NCBI RefSeq assembly: GCF_024323335.1
Contig: NC_066584.1
Coordinates: 424,848,319 to 424,912,318 of the forward strand
Direction: 5' to 3'
Origin: Lathyrus oleraceus
Taxonomy: Eukaryota > Streptophyta > Magnoliopsida > Fabales > Fabaceae
DNA: 64,000 nucleotides
Of the stretch, positions 31,199 to 42,230 are shown piece by piece. Within the stretch, counting starts at the first letter, position 1, and each line of letters begins with the position of its first letter. The notes beneath the pieces were generated by a model, which made no database searches, was not told the origin of the DNA, and saw only the letters and a list, made by a program, of their open reading frames with translations. A program made the position numbers and the translations under genes.

Positions 31199-34100
31199 TT
31201 AAGACATCAAATAAGAAAGATCTAAGATCCCTAATTCACGACGAATGTTGAAGAAAGGTTCCGTTGCCAAAGGTTTAGTGAATATATCAGCAAGTTGATT
31301 TTTGGAGTCAACATGCTCAAATACAACGTCTTCTTTTTCAACATGGTCGCGAAGAAAGTGATGTCTAATCTCTATGTGTTTAGTGCGTGAGTGTAAAACA
31401 GGGTTTTTAGTAAGGTTTATGGCACTAGTGTTGTCACATTTTATAGGAATACGTTTGAGTTGAATGTTAAAATCTTGTAGTTGCTGCTTCAGCCATAAGA
31501 TCTGAGCGCAATAACTACCGGCTGCAACGTATTCAGCCTCTGCAGTTGACAAAGCCACAGAAACCTGCTTTTTGCTATGCCAACTTACCAAGGAATTTGA
31601 AAACAGGTGACATGTACCACTTGTGCTTTTCCTATCTGATTTGCACCCAGCAAAATCAGAATCGGAGTACCCTACTAAACTACAATCACTTCCTTTGGAA
31701 TACCAAAGCCCATATTTAGGTGTTCCGTGAAGATATCTAAATATGCGTTTAACAGCTTTTAGGTGTGATTCCTTAGGATTTGATTGATAGCGTGCACACA
31801 TACACACACTAAACATGATGTCAAGTCTAGAAGCAGAAAGATACAAGAGAGATCCGATCATACCTCTGAACTTTTTGACATCTACACACTTACCATGCTC
31901 ATCCTTATCTAGATTTCCGTTGGTAGACATTGGAGTGTCAATTGATTTTGAGTCATTCATTCCAAAGCGCTTGAGTAGTTCTCTGCAGTATTTTGTTTGA
32001 CATACTGCTGTACCCTCATCAAGTTGCTTAATTTGCAGTCCTAGGAAGTAATTCAGCTCCTCCATTAGACTCATCTCAAATTCACCCTGCATAACCTTAG
32101 AAAATTCTTCGACCAAGTGTATGTTAGTTGAACCAAAAATTATATCGTCTACATAAACTTGAACTAAAAGAATGTGCTTTCCTTTGTGTTTAATAAAGAG
32201 AGTATTATCCACTTTACCTCTTGAATATCCATGATCAATTAGAAATTTGCTAAGCCTTTCATACCAAACCCAAGGGGCTTGTTTAAGACCATACAAGGCT
32301 CGTTTTAATTTGTAAACATGATCTGGATTTTCAGCATTTTCAAAACCAGGAGGTTGTGACACATATACCTCTTCATTGATGACACCATTAAGAAAAGCAC
32401 TCTTTACGTCCATTTGGGAAAGCTTAAAATCATTAGAACACGCATAGGCAAGCAAAAGACGTATAGCTTCAAGGCGAGCAACTGGAGCATAAGTTTCCTC
32501 ATAGTCTATGCCCTCCTCTTGGTTATACCCTTGTGCTACTAAACGTGCCTTGTTCCTAGTAATCACTCCGTTTTCATCAAGCTTATTTCTAAAAACCCAC
32601 TTAGTGCCTATGATATGATGATCTCGCGGACGAGGGACAAGTTCCCAAACGTCATTTCTTTTAAATTGATTAAGCTCTTCTTGCATGGCCATTAGCCAAA
32701 ATTCATCAATCAAGGCCTCTTTGGCATTTTTAGGTTCTACTTGTGAAACAAACGCGAAGTGAGAACAAAAATTACTTATCTTAGAACGGGTCATTACTCC
32801 CTTTGAAATGTCTCCCAAGATGTTGTCAATGGGATGGTCTTTTGAGGATTTCCAAGCTGTTGGAAGATCATTCACTGCAGCTGTCTTTTCTTCCTCATTT
32901 TCTTCATGACTAGTATCTTCCTCCTTCTCATGGGCAGCTGTTTTGGACTTATCAGTTTCCTCAACAGCTTCCTTGAGTATGTCTTCTGTAGATACCCCTG
33001 CGTCATCAAAAGAAATACCTTTTCCGACATTTTTCGGATAAGACTCATCAAAAGAAACATGAACAGATTCTTCAACAGTAAGTAAACGCTTATTATACAC
33101 TCTATATGCTTTACTTGACAGTGAGTAACCAAGAAAGATACCTTCATCCGCTTTTGCATCAAACTTCCCAATATTTTCCTTACCGTTATTCAAAACAAAA
33201 CACTTACAACCGAATACGTGAAGATGTGACAAGTTTGGTTTTCTTCCTTTCAAAAGTTCATAAGGAGTTTTATTTAAAATAGGGCGAATTAAGATTCTGT
33301 TTAAGACATAACAGGCTGTGCTGACAGCATCAGCCCAAAAGTATTTCGGTAATCCACCCTCATTGAGCATTATTCTTGCCAACTCCTCTAAAACACGATT
33401 TTTACGCTCCACAACGCCATTTTGTTGTGGAGTTCGAGGAGCTGAAAAATTATGCTCAATACCATACTTGTCACAGTACTTCTCAAAGTGATAATTTTGA
33501 AACTCACCACCATGATCGCTACGAATTGTAACTATTTTGGAATTCATTTTGTTTTGGGACAGATTTTCAAAATTCTTAAAAGCAGAAAAAGTTTCATCTT
33601 TGCTATGAAGGAATATAGTCCAAGTAAATCTAGAGTAGTCGTCAACAATTACAAAACCATAGTAATTTCCACCTAGGCTCTTTGTCCTAGAAGGTCCAAA
33701 GAGATCCATATGGAGAAGCTCAAGGGGTCGTGAAGTTTAAATTACATTTTTAGATTTAAAAGAGACCCTCGTTTGCTTTCCCATTTGGCACGCGTCACAT
33801 AGGTGGTCTTTTGAAAATTTTATTTTTGGTAGACCGACTACTAGATCCTTAGATACAACCTTATTAAGCAAATCGAAATTAACATGCGCTAAACGTCTAT
33901 GCCAAAGCCAAGAATCATCATTCAAGGTGACTAGACATTTAGTACTTATTAAAGGTACATCAAAAAGGTCAAGCATATAGATATTGTTTACTCTTACACC
34001 CTTAAACACAACGTCCTGTTCAGCATGTTCAATTATGCAGCAAGTTTTTGTAAAAGAAACTTTATAGCCCATGTCACATAATTGACTTATGCTTAACAAA

Positions 34101-34324
34101 TTGTGTTTAAGTCCCTCTACTAGATGGACATTAGAAATAGTAGTGGTGGAGGGATTACCTACACTACCTTTGCCGAGTATCGCTCCTTTGTTATTGTCTC
34201 CATAAGTAACATATCCCTTCTTCTTTGCCTTGAAGTCTATAAAAAGCGATATGTCACCGGTCATGTGCCTTGAGCAGCCGCTGTCAAGAAACCACCTTCT
34301 ATCTGCGGAAGCAAGGCACTCATC
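31199..34324 (-). pseudogene. pol: S pol polyprotein (protease, integrase, RT, RNase H), one internal stop
   Basis: A single frame opens just after a TAG at 34325-34327. Protease: WFLDSGCSRHMTG with DSG at 34285-34277. Integrase: zinc region [19 protein letters not shown], then catalytic D (MDLFGPS), D (RSDHGGEF) and E (NGVVERKN). [26 protein letters not shown] and YVDD at 32155-32144. RNase [11 protein letters not shown] and [11 protein letters not shown], ending at 31199. The only internal break is TAA at 33737-33739 between the integrase zinc region and core. Pol enzymes copy and insert the element. Gag ends at 34333 in another frame. Confidence 0.93.
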
Positions 34325-34332
34325 CTACAATA

Positions 34333-36111
34333 TCAAAAGAGAGAAGTTGGTACCCAATTTTCATTGGGTCCAAGTGGGTGAGTGCTAACATGGTTGCCTT
34401 TTGGCTTCCATTGATAAATACCTTTAGGAACAAGAAATCTCCTAAACTTGCATTTCTCAATGGTATGGCCAGCACGACAACAATAATGACATAAACCATG
34501 ATGATGTGGTTGTTTATTCTTGTTCATTAAATCCTTTGGAATGAAAGAGTATTTTGCATATGGTGGATTTAACGACTTCTTAGACAACCTAGAGTCAACG
34601 GCATAAGTGACCTTAGGTTGCAACGCTTTTTCTAATTTGACCTTAAGAGTGTTTACCTCTTTTTGCCAAATATAACAAGCGTCACAATACCTAACTCTAC
34701 TACATCCATCAATGTCAATATCTTTTGAATTTTCTGCAATACTATCTTTCAACGCTTCTAAATCAATTTGGGCTTTGTTTACTTTACCTTCCAAAAATGA
34801 AAAAATATGTTTGTCGGAAGATAGTCTTTTAAAAGCATCTACAGCTTCATTATGCAGTTTTTCAAAAGCTATTTTTAGTTCGGAAAAAGACATAGAAGAG
34901 AAATTATTGTAATAGGCTTGTTTTACCTTTTTGTCATTGTTTTTCTTCTTCTGGTAGGACTGATTTCTTGTGTGAGCCATAAGGCACAGATTTGCGGCTT
35001 CATCACCATCACTTGAGCTTTGTGTGCTTGATGAATCACTATCACTTTCCCATGCAATGTACGCTCTTCTTTGTTTGTTGTACCCTTTTGGTGAAGCTTT
35101 TCTTTGATCCTTGTACTTCATAGGGCAGTCCGTTTTATAATGTCCAGATTTACCACAATTAAAACAAGATCCTCTTCCTCTACTCTTCTTGTTCTCTTCT
35201 TGTTTCGAATCTATAGATTGTCTTCGAAACTTCATGAGATTTTTGTCGGAATGCTTGACTCCATTCTTTCGAATGAATCTATTATATCTCCTTACAAACA
35301 GTCCCATTTCCTCATCATCTGAATCTTTGTCACTACTAGAATCATTTTCACTTTGCTCTTTTCGTGAGGACTTAGAGCTAGAGGCCACAAGAGCTATTGG
35401 CTTCTTCTCTCCCTCTTTGTCTCTTTTCTTCTCCTTTTCCTTCTTACTTTTGTTCTCATATTTTTCAAGACTTTCAAATGCTTGCTGATGTTCTTCCAGC
35501 TTTCCAAACAAAGTTGTAATCGTAAGTCTCGTTAGATCGTTGGCTTCCTTAATTGCTGTTACTTTAGGTTGTCGTTCCCTGCTAAGACACCTGAGAATTT
35601 TATTAGTAGCAATTTCATTGGAAATAGGTTTTCCAAGCGCATTCAATCGGTTAGTTAGATGAGTGAATCTCTTTTGCATGTCGGAGATAGATTCTCCTTG
35701 TTTCATGCGAAAGAGCTCAAACTCTTGATTGAGTGTGTTAATCCGGGACTGTTTTACTTCAGTAGTACCCTCATGGGAAACTTCTAAAGCATCCCACATT
35801 TCTTTAGCTGTCGTGCAATGGGATACTCGATAATACTCATCAACACCAAGTGCTGAAATTAGCATGTTTCGAGCTCTCCAATCACACGACCACTTTTTCT
35901 CATCTTTCTCATTCCAACCATCTTCTGGTTTAGGTACTATGGCGCCAGCCGTATTTGTCATAGTAATTTGAAACGGACCATTTTCAATGGCAGCCCATAC
36001 TGGCCTATCCACAGAATTTATATGAACTCGCATGCAGTCTTTCCAGTAGCCGTAATTTTCACCGTTGAAAATAGGCGCTCTATTATACGCCCCCTTTGGT
36101 TCAGAATCCAT
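34333..36111 (-). CDS. gag: S gag with two zinc knuckles
   Basis: Open frame from ATG 36111 (MDSEPKGAYNRAP) to the stop at 34333, about 592 codons. The start is chosen because it is the first ATG and just upstream of the conserved FNGENYGYWK of copia Gag (UBN2 type); the frame is open further up without ATG. Also seen: WDALEVSHEGT, SRINTLNQEFELFRMKQGE, a Lys/Glu-rich charged region, knuckle CFNCGKSGHYKTDC, a Ser/Asp-rich acidic stretch, a coiled coil, and a second knuckle CHYCCRAGHTIEKC. The two knuckles and long C-terminus fit Sireviruses. It forms the particle and binds RNA. No break seen. Confidence 0.92.
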   Translation of the reverse strand: MDSEPKGAYNRAPIFNGENYGYWKDCMRVHINSVDRPVWAAIENGPFQITMTNTAGAIVPKPEDGWNEKDEKKWSCDWRARNMLISALGVDEYYRVSHCTTAKEMWDALEVSHEGTTEVKQSRINTLNQEFELFRMKQGESISDMQKRFTHLTNRLNALGKPISNEIATNKILRCLSRERQPKVTAIKEANDLTRLTITTLFGKLEEHQQAFESLEKYENKSKKEKEKKRDKEGEKKPIALVASSSKSSRKEQSENDSSSDKDSDDEEMGLFVRRYNRFIRKNGVKHSDKNLMKFRRQSIDSKQEENKKSRGRGSCFNCGKSGHYKTDCPMKYKDQRKASPKGYNKQRRAYIAWESDSDSSSTQSSSDGDEAANLCLMAHTRNQSYQKKKNNDKKVKQAYYNNFSSMSFSELKIAFEKLHNEAVDAFKRLSSDKHIFSFLEGKVNKAQIDLEALKDSIAENSKDIDIDGCSRVRYCDACYIWQKEVNTLKVKLEKALQPKVTYAVDSRLSKKSLNPPYAKYSFIPKDLMNKNKQPHHHGLCHYCCRAGHTIEKCKFRRFLVPKGIYQWKPKGNHVSTHPLGPNENWVPTSLF

Positions 36112-36148
36112 ACTGTTACAGGCAGCCACAGAGCACCAGCGAACCGGC

Positions 36149-36160
36149 ACTCTGATACCA
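36149..36160 (-). other. S primer binding site (initiator tRNA-Met)
   Basis: TGGTATCAGAGT on the minus strand, two bases inside the 5' LTR end. It matches the usual copia site TGGTATCAGAGC except for the last base. Confidence 0.9.
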
Positions 36161-37266
36161 CTTGTTAGACGGTGTGGCTAGTGATCGAGAGGGGGGGTGA
36201 ATAGATCACCTCTTTTTAATATTTAACGGATTTAACGTTTTATCAGAGTTTTTAAAGTTGGCGGAAAATATCAGTCCCGAATCGACTTCCGTCTATTCTG
36301 AACTGCTACTAGAAAACCGGACACACGAGTTTAATGCTGGATTTGAATAAGAATGACAGAAACTATCAACACCAGAATTTTAGCTAATTGAATGCACTTA
36401 TCATTAAAGTCTATTTCCAATGAATAAAATCTAGCTAACAATTTTTTCAAACAGTTGGTGTGTATGTGATCAATGACAAACAACAATGGTATTTAGTTAA
36501 AAAGTTTTCTTGCCACTGCTGTCTTGCAAAAGGTACAATCACAACACACTAACTGAAATTGCGAAAACTGTTTGAAACGTAAAGAGGAGTAAGGTAAGAA
36601 TACAATACGCAGAGATTTGGTAAGGAAGTTCTCCACGTCGTCCTCGCGTGTGGGTACGTCTCCCTCTCAATTTCAAATGAAATTGAGAACTTTGATTATC
36701 AATTATTGCCGAATTCGTTGATACAAGGTTATGATACAAAGACAGAATTCTAAATTCCAAGAACTTCTTCTTGTATGAAACCTCCACTTGATTTGAGCAC
36801 AATCAAGAATTTCCTGCACGAAATTGCTAACAATTCACCGGTTCCACGACCTGCTTGCGAAATCCCCCGATCTCCAAACGCAACGCTGCGGCTGAATCTG
36901 TTCTGCAAACGTGACTAACAAACCCGCAAGAACACTCCAGTTCTTGAAGGACAAACCAGTAGGTTTTTCCTCGAAACCCCCTTCAATCTTCAACTCAGCT
37001 AGATCCTCGATCGTTCCACTGAAAACCTCAGCTAGATCCTTGATCGTACCGCTGAACGTTATCTCTTTGATCCTTTAATCCGAAGAACAAGAATGGTTAT
37101 GTTTTGATGTTCTTGAAGAAAAGTGATTGAGAAGATGAAGAAGATGAAGTCTCTTTCAGGTTTTTATCTGCTCTTAAAAACAACTGCTGCTACACTGCTT
37201 TGATCTTGTGTACAATTGTTTTTCCCTTTTAGAATTCGTTAACTTGCACTACTGTCACAACATCTC

Positions 37267-37274
37267 TTATATAT
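37267..37274 (-). promoter_or_regulatory. TATA box of the S 5' LTR
   Basis: ATATATAAG on the minus strand, about 35 bases after the end of the motif array, conserved in the other LTR. Confidence 0.6.
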
Positions 37275-37307
37275 GCTGAAAAACATAAACTGTTAGAGCA
37301 CAAAACA

Positions 37308-37690
37308 GACTTATGCATTGATACATGAGACTATGCATTGATGCATACTGTAAGTTAAGTGAGTTTTTGGTGAATTGAATGAAGCATGGATCGATGCATA
37401 ATTCATATGTATTGATGCATATGACATTTCCACTAACATGTATCGATGCCTAATACGTATGCATTGATACATAGGCTGTTTTAACTGATCATGCATCGAT
37501 GCAAGGATCGTATGGATCCATCCATAGAGCATTATGCCTTTCATGTGTCGATACATGACTCGTGTGCATCGATGCATACTGAACAAAAATTATTTGAAAA
37601 TTGCAACATGCTGTATGGATCGATGCATAGGCTTATGTGTTGATGCATACTGACACAAAATGGATTTTATGTGTTATTTGAAGAGATGTA
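37308..37690. repeat. ATCGATGCAT-type motif array in the S 5' LTR (U3)
   Basis: Same array as 28081-28470, directly upstream of the TATA box, where enhancer sites would be expected. Confidence 0.85.
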
Positions 37691-37851
37691 TCAATGTAGA
37701 TCTTTATGTACAGACATGCAGCAATAGAATGGGATAAAACACACTAAAAACACTCATGTGTCATGTATGGTAATGCACAGCCATCATTTGGATGATGATC
37801 ACACAATTTGCTATCAATCAAAAGCTATTCAAAGTAAAGAATTTTCTCACA

Positions 37852-37856
37852 CAGTA
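37852..37856. repeat. Target site duplication of S, right copy (cagta)
   Basis: Matches 26933-26937 exactly. Confidence 0.95.
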
Positions 37857-39762
37857 TACCTCTCAAAAGGCGATCAAGGGGAGTGTATTGTCTGATTACC
37901 TCGCCCAGCAACCCATTGAGGATTATCAACCAATGAAGTTTGAGTTCCCTGATGAGGACATCATGTTTCTCAAATCGAAAGATTGTGAGGAACCGATCCC
38001 GGAGGAGGGGCCTGACCCTGAATCCGAATGGATTTTGATGTTTGATGGGGCCGTTAACGTGAATGGTAGTGGAGTTGGTGTTGTTTTGGTTACGCCAAAA
38101 GGATCCCACATTCCTTTTGCTGCCCGACTAACGTTTGAATGCACCAACAACGTGGCTGAATACGAAGCTTGTATCTTGGGGATTGAAGAGGCGATTGATT
38201 TGCGGATCAAAAACCTTGTTATATATGGAGATTCAGCTTTGGTTATGAATCAGGTTAACAGAAAATGGTATACGCATCAATCTCATTTAATTCCATATTG
38301 GGACTATACGAGGAGGTTGTTGACGTTCTTCACCAAGGTGAAATTGCACCATGTGCCGAGAGAGGAAAATCCTTTGGCAGATGCTTTGGCTACTCTGGCC
38401 GCCTTGATTAAGGTGCGGTGGTGGAATCAGTTCCCTAGTATTGAGGTGGGACGTCTGGATAGACCGGCTTATGTGTTTGCTGTTGACACAGTGCCTGATG
38501 ATGAGAAGCCGTGGTATTACGATATCAAGCGCTATCTGGAAACCCAAGAGTATCCTGAGGGAGCATCCAAGAAGGACCGAAAGACTCTGAGGAGGTTGGC
38601 CATGGTGTTCTATCTGAACAAAGATGGGGTTTTGTACAAGAGAAATTTTGATTGGGTTTTGCTCAGATGTGTTGATGATAAAGAAGCAAGCCAATTGATG
38701 AAAGAGGTGCACGAGGGGTCTTTTGGTACCCATGCCAGTGGGAATGCAATGGTGAAGAAGCTGTTAAGAGCTGGGTATTATTGGATGACGATGGAGGCCC
38801 AATGTTTCAATTTCGTGCGGAAGTGTCAAAAATGCCAGATTTATGCTGACAAGGTGCATGTGCCTCCAAATCCGTTGAGCTTAATGTCGTCTCCGTGGCC
38901 GTTTGCTATGTGGGGCATTGATATGATTGGAAAGATCGAGCCTACGGCTTCGAATGGGCACCGGTTCATATTAGTGGCTATCGATTACTTCACCAAGTGG
39001 GAGGAAGCAACCTCTTATGCGAACGTGACGAAACAGGTTGTTGCCAAATTTCTGAAGAGAGACATCATTTGCAGATATGGGGTTCCCGAGAGAATCATTA
39101 CTGATAATGGTTCTAATCTCAACAATAAGATGATGGCAGAACTGTGTCGGGAATTCAAGATCGAGCATCACAATTCTTCTCCTTATCGTCTGAAGATGAA
39201 TGGGGTGGTCGAGGCAGCTAATAAGAATATAAAGAAGATTGTGCAGAAGATGGTCGTGACCTATAAAGATTGGCACGAGATGTTGCCGTTTGCATTGCAT
39301 GGGTATCGAACCTCGGTGTGTACATCTATGAGGGCAACGCCGTTCTCGCTTGTGTATGGAATGGAAGCCGTGTTACCGGTTGAGGTTCAGATTCCTTCGT
39401 TGAGAGTCCTGATGGACGTGAAATTGAAAGAGGCTGAATGGGTAAGGACTCGGTACGAAGAGTTGAGCCTGATTGAAGAAAAGAGGCTGACGGCCATTTG
39501 TCATGGGCAGTTGTACCAGCAGCGGATGAAGCGTGCTTTTGACCGAAAGGTGCGACCTCGTGTGTATCACGTAGGGGATATGGTGTTGAAAAGGATCCTT
39601 CCTCCTCAGAACGATCGTCGGGGCAAGTGGACACCCAATTATGAGGGTCCATTCGTGGTCAAGAAGGTTTTCTCTGGCGGAGCCTTGTTGTTGACGACCA
39701 TGGACGGTGACGATTTTCCATCCCCTGTGAGTGCGGACGCAGTTAAAAAATACTTCGTATAA
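37857..39762 (+). pseudogene. pol: O unit a pol, RNase H and integrase (right of S)
   Basis: Continuation of the pol frame, open to its natural stop at 39760-39762. The RNase H fold has FDGAVNVNGSG (D, about 38041), NNVAEYEAC (E), IYGDSALVMNQ (D) and NPLADALATL (D). Integrase has a zinc region (VHEGSFGTHASG..CQKCQIYAD), catalytic D in WGIDMIG (about 38920), D in ITDNGSNL (about 39100) and E in NGVVEAANKN (about 39200). The C-terminal GPF region is RGKWTPNYEGPFVVKKVFSG. Integrase joins cDNA to chromosomes. This half has no internal stop, unlike the RT half. Classed as pseudogene because the complete pol is broken. Confidence 0.92.
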
Positions 39763-42230
39763 GAGACCCGCTGGACGAAAAGAATAAAATAGTCCAGGCA
39801 AAAATGGGCATCCCGGCGAACCGAGAAAAAATGATTAAAAGGTTCGGGCAAAAATTAGGGATAAAAAAGAGAAAAAAACTGTACACCCGGCAAGTCGAAA
39901 ACCCCACAAGGGCGACTTGGGCAAAAAAGGGTATCCCGGTGGACTGAAAACCCGAAAGGGCGGTCCAGGCAAAAGAGGGATTCAAACGAACAACTGCGTC
40001 TAGCATGATCGTTTGTGTTTTGGTTAAGACACATGGATAATCCCCGGCAGGGATCGGTCGGAAGCGTCTTGTTCAGAAGGCAGAAAGCACGGAGAGTCTG
40101 AGGACATATGGGGTGTAACCGAGTTGGAACTCGATGAGATCACGGTTTCGCATTTCCATTAGGATAGATTTTTCCTTTTATACGCAATTACCTCTTTTCA
40201 GGGATTGCTTCCTATGTATTTCTCAGTTTTGAGCCACCTTTTTCAATCAATAAAATGCATATTCAGTCAAATAATTTTGTTTTTTGTTTTCATTACCGCT
40301 TTGATTGCGAAAACATCTGATTATGTTGATAAAGAATCTTTGCATTTTGAGATATGGAGGTCCCTTCCAATGCATGTTCATAAGATTGAAAACCTGAAAT
40401 CTTATTCGGAAGGTTGAGTGACTCAGGTGTTGAAACTTTGGCACGCCTGGGGCACGTTTTTATCTAACGATCTCTTTTGCAGGTGCTGTTAGATATTTTC
40501 ACTCACTTGCAGGTTGTGATGTGAAGCTTTTGATAAAAGATCCCCGTGGAGTCCGATCAGGGACGAGGAATTGACGAATGGTGAAAAGACGGCGAAAGAC
40601 GTACGACGATCCTTAAGTGTTAATCAAGAAGACTCTTCAAAGTCTGGAAAAAGGAAATTGATAATTTGGTTAGATGTTGAACGCCAGTGCTCGACGAGTC
40701 GACAGGTGTTCCGTGTCGGAATATTCCGTATTTTCCCTAGCAGGGTCGGGATTGTTATCTCCCCAACGGGTTCGAGATCGGTGTTTCTTCGACAGCCAGG
40801 CCTGAAGGTTGTTGTTTCCCCTAGAAGGGTTGAGATGGTTATATCCCCAGCAAGTCGGAAGATTATTGTTTTCCCCGTAGAGTGCGTTGGTGGTTTCTTC
40901 CCCAGCGAAGTCCCCAAGCAGATCAGGTTCAGTGGAAGTCATCCCTGGTAAGGGTTGTCCTTTCCCCAACAGCAGTGCTATTCCCCAGCAGGGTGGAGGT
41001 TGGAGTGTTATCGAGTTCCTCAGTAGAGTGCCTCGAGCCCCCAGTAGAGTCCCTGAGGGGGATACTTTTTATACATTCATCATTTAGAAGAGCATAGCAT
41101 ATTGCATAGCTAATTGCGTAGCATTTCCATGGTTATGGAGCATTACGCTGCAGAAAAAAAATCATGCATCAGCATTGCAAGCATAAGCTAGTCTCAAGCA
41201 GTGGTTACCGTTTGAGAATTGGTTTAGCTGGTTGGTGAAAATGTTACTCAAGCCATGGTTACCGTTTGAGGATTGGTTCTGCCAGTTAGAGGATGTTACT
41301 CTGAGGAGTTTAGCACCGTGTTGTTAAATCAACAATGTTCCCCAGTAGTGCGATACTGGAGGAGATTTCTGTCGTGCGAGATGGAAGTTTGAAGATGTTA
41401 CTCTGAGGAGTTTAGCATCGTGACGTTGGAGCAACAATGTTCCCCAGTAGTGCGATATTGGAGGAAAATTTTCCGTCGAGCGGAGATGGAAATAAAGATC
41501 AAAGAACGTTACGCGATCAGCGCAAAAATCGAAGAATGGAGAAAAGGAGGTGTTGCGGCATTTTCTGGAGAACGGGGTTAAAATGGAGATTGGAGTTGAA
41601 GATTATATCCGGGATGAGGTCCTCAGGATTGTCTTCTGATCATGTGTCACCTTAGACTTTGGCGAGGCCAACAGAAGTCGTTATGGGTATCTTCGGAGGA
41701 AGAAATGCACATGATTACCTTCCTGTTGAGGAGGTGTACCCTCTGATATGTCGCCATCAGAGTGGTGTTTGGTGTTATTTCCAGCGTTGCCAGCGGAATT
41801 ATCACAAGAAAATGGAGAACGGGGTTCAAATGGAGAAAAGGAGACACGGGGTGTTTTCTGGAGAGCGGGGTTCACAACGGCGATCGCGAGTTATCGTCAG
41901 GCGACTGGGGTTCAACTGGAGAACGAGGTTCATGATTGGGCAAATAAGAGTAATATGAATTTGTCGGGGTTCGAATGCGGTGATCCGGGATCATCCGCGC
42001 GAAAGGAAATAAGTTTCGGGGTTCAAGAAAAAAAAAGAAAAAAAGAAAAAAAAAATCAAAATCAATCAGAAAGTTTTGGGGTTCAAGAAAAGCAAAAAAA
42101 TATAATAATAATCCCCAGCGGAGCGTAAATTGTTCGTCTGTTCTTGGTATTCAATCACTTTTCACCCTGATCATCTAAAAGCCGAGGTTGTTCATATCTA
42201 CAGGTTCACAGTGGATTGAATAGGGGCAAC
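39763..42230 (+). other. 3' UTR of O unit a with many short repeats
   Basis: About 2.5 kb without a gene. 39770-39980 repeats gaaaacccgaaagggcg-like phrases. 40730-41060 repeats ttccccagNagNgt phrases. 41292-41495 has two copies of a 102-bp unit. 41560-41940 repeats ctggagaacggggtt phrases, and 42028-42066 is A-rich. It ends in GGATTGAATAGGGGCAAC (42213-42230), the polypurine-like tract before LTR-B. Repeat-rich 3' UTRs are known for Ogre-type elements. Confidence 0.8.
41292..41495 (+). repeat. Two 102-bp tandem units in the O 3' UTR
   Basis: gatgttactctgaggagttt starts at 41292 and again at 41394. The units share tagca-cgtg, caacaatgttccccagtag and tgcgata-tggagga. Confidence 0.85.

Larger units (their letters stand above)
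26938..37851 (-). mobile_element. S: complete Sirevirus-like Ty1/copia element, 10,914 bp
   Basis: Minus-strand element with two 1689-bp LTRs, a TSD (cagta), an initiator-Met-type primer site, gag with two zinc knuckles, and pol in copia order (protease, integrase, RT, RNase H). An additional ORF lies between RNase H and the 3' LTR, and a polypurine tract precedes that LTR. The extra ORF, large size and long gag are those of Sireviruses (SIRE/Maximus group). By eye the LTRs differ at about 30 positions, so this is the youngest insertion in the stack. It splits RNase H of O. Confidence 0.93.
36163..37851 (-). repeat. S 5' LTR, 1689 bp
   Basis: Twin of 26938-28626. A TATA box (ATATATAA, 37274-37267) lies ~577 bases in, and the ATCGATGCAT array (37690-37308) is just upstream of it in U3. 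Confidence 0.92.
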
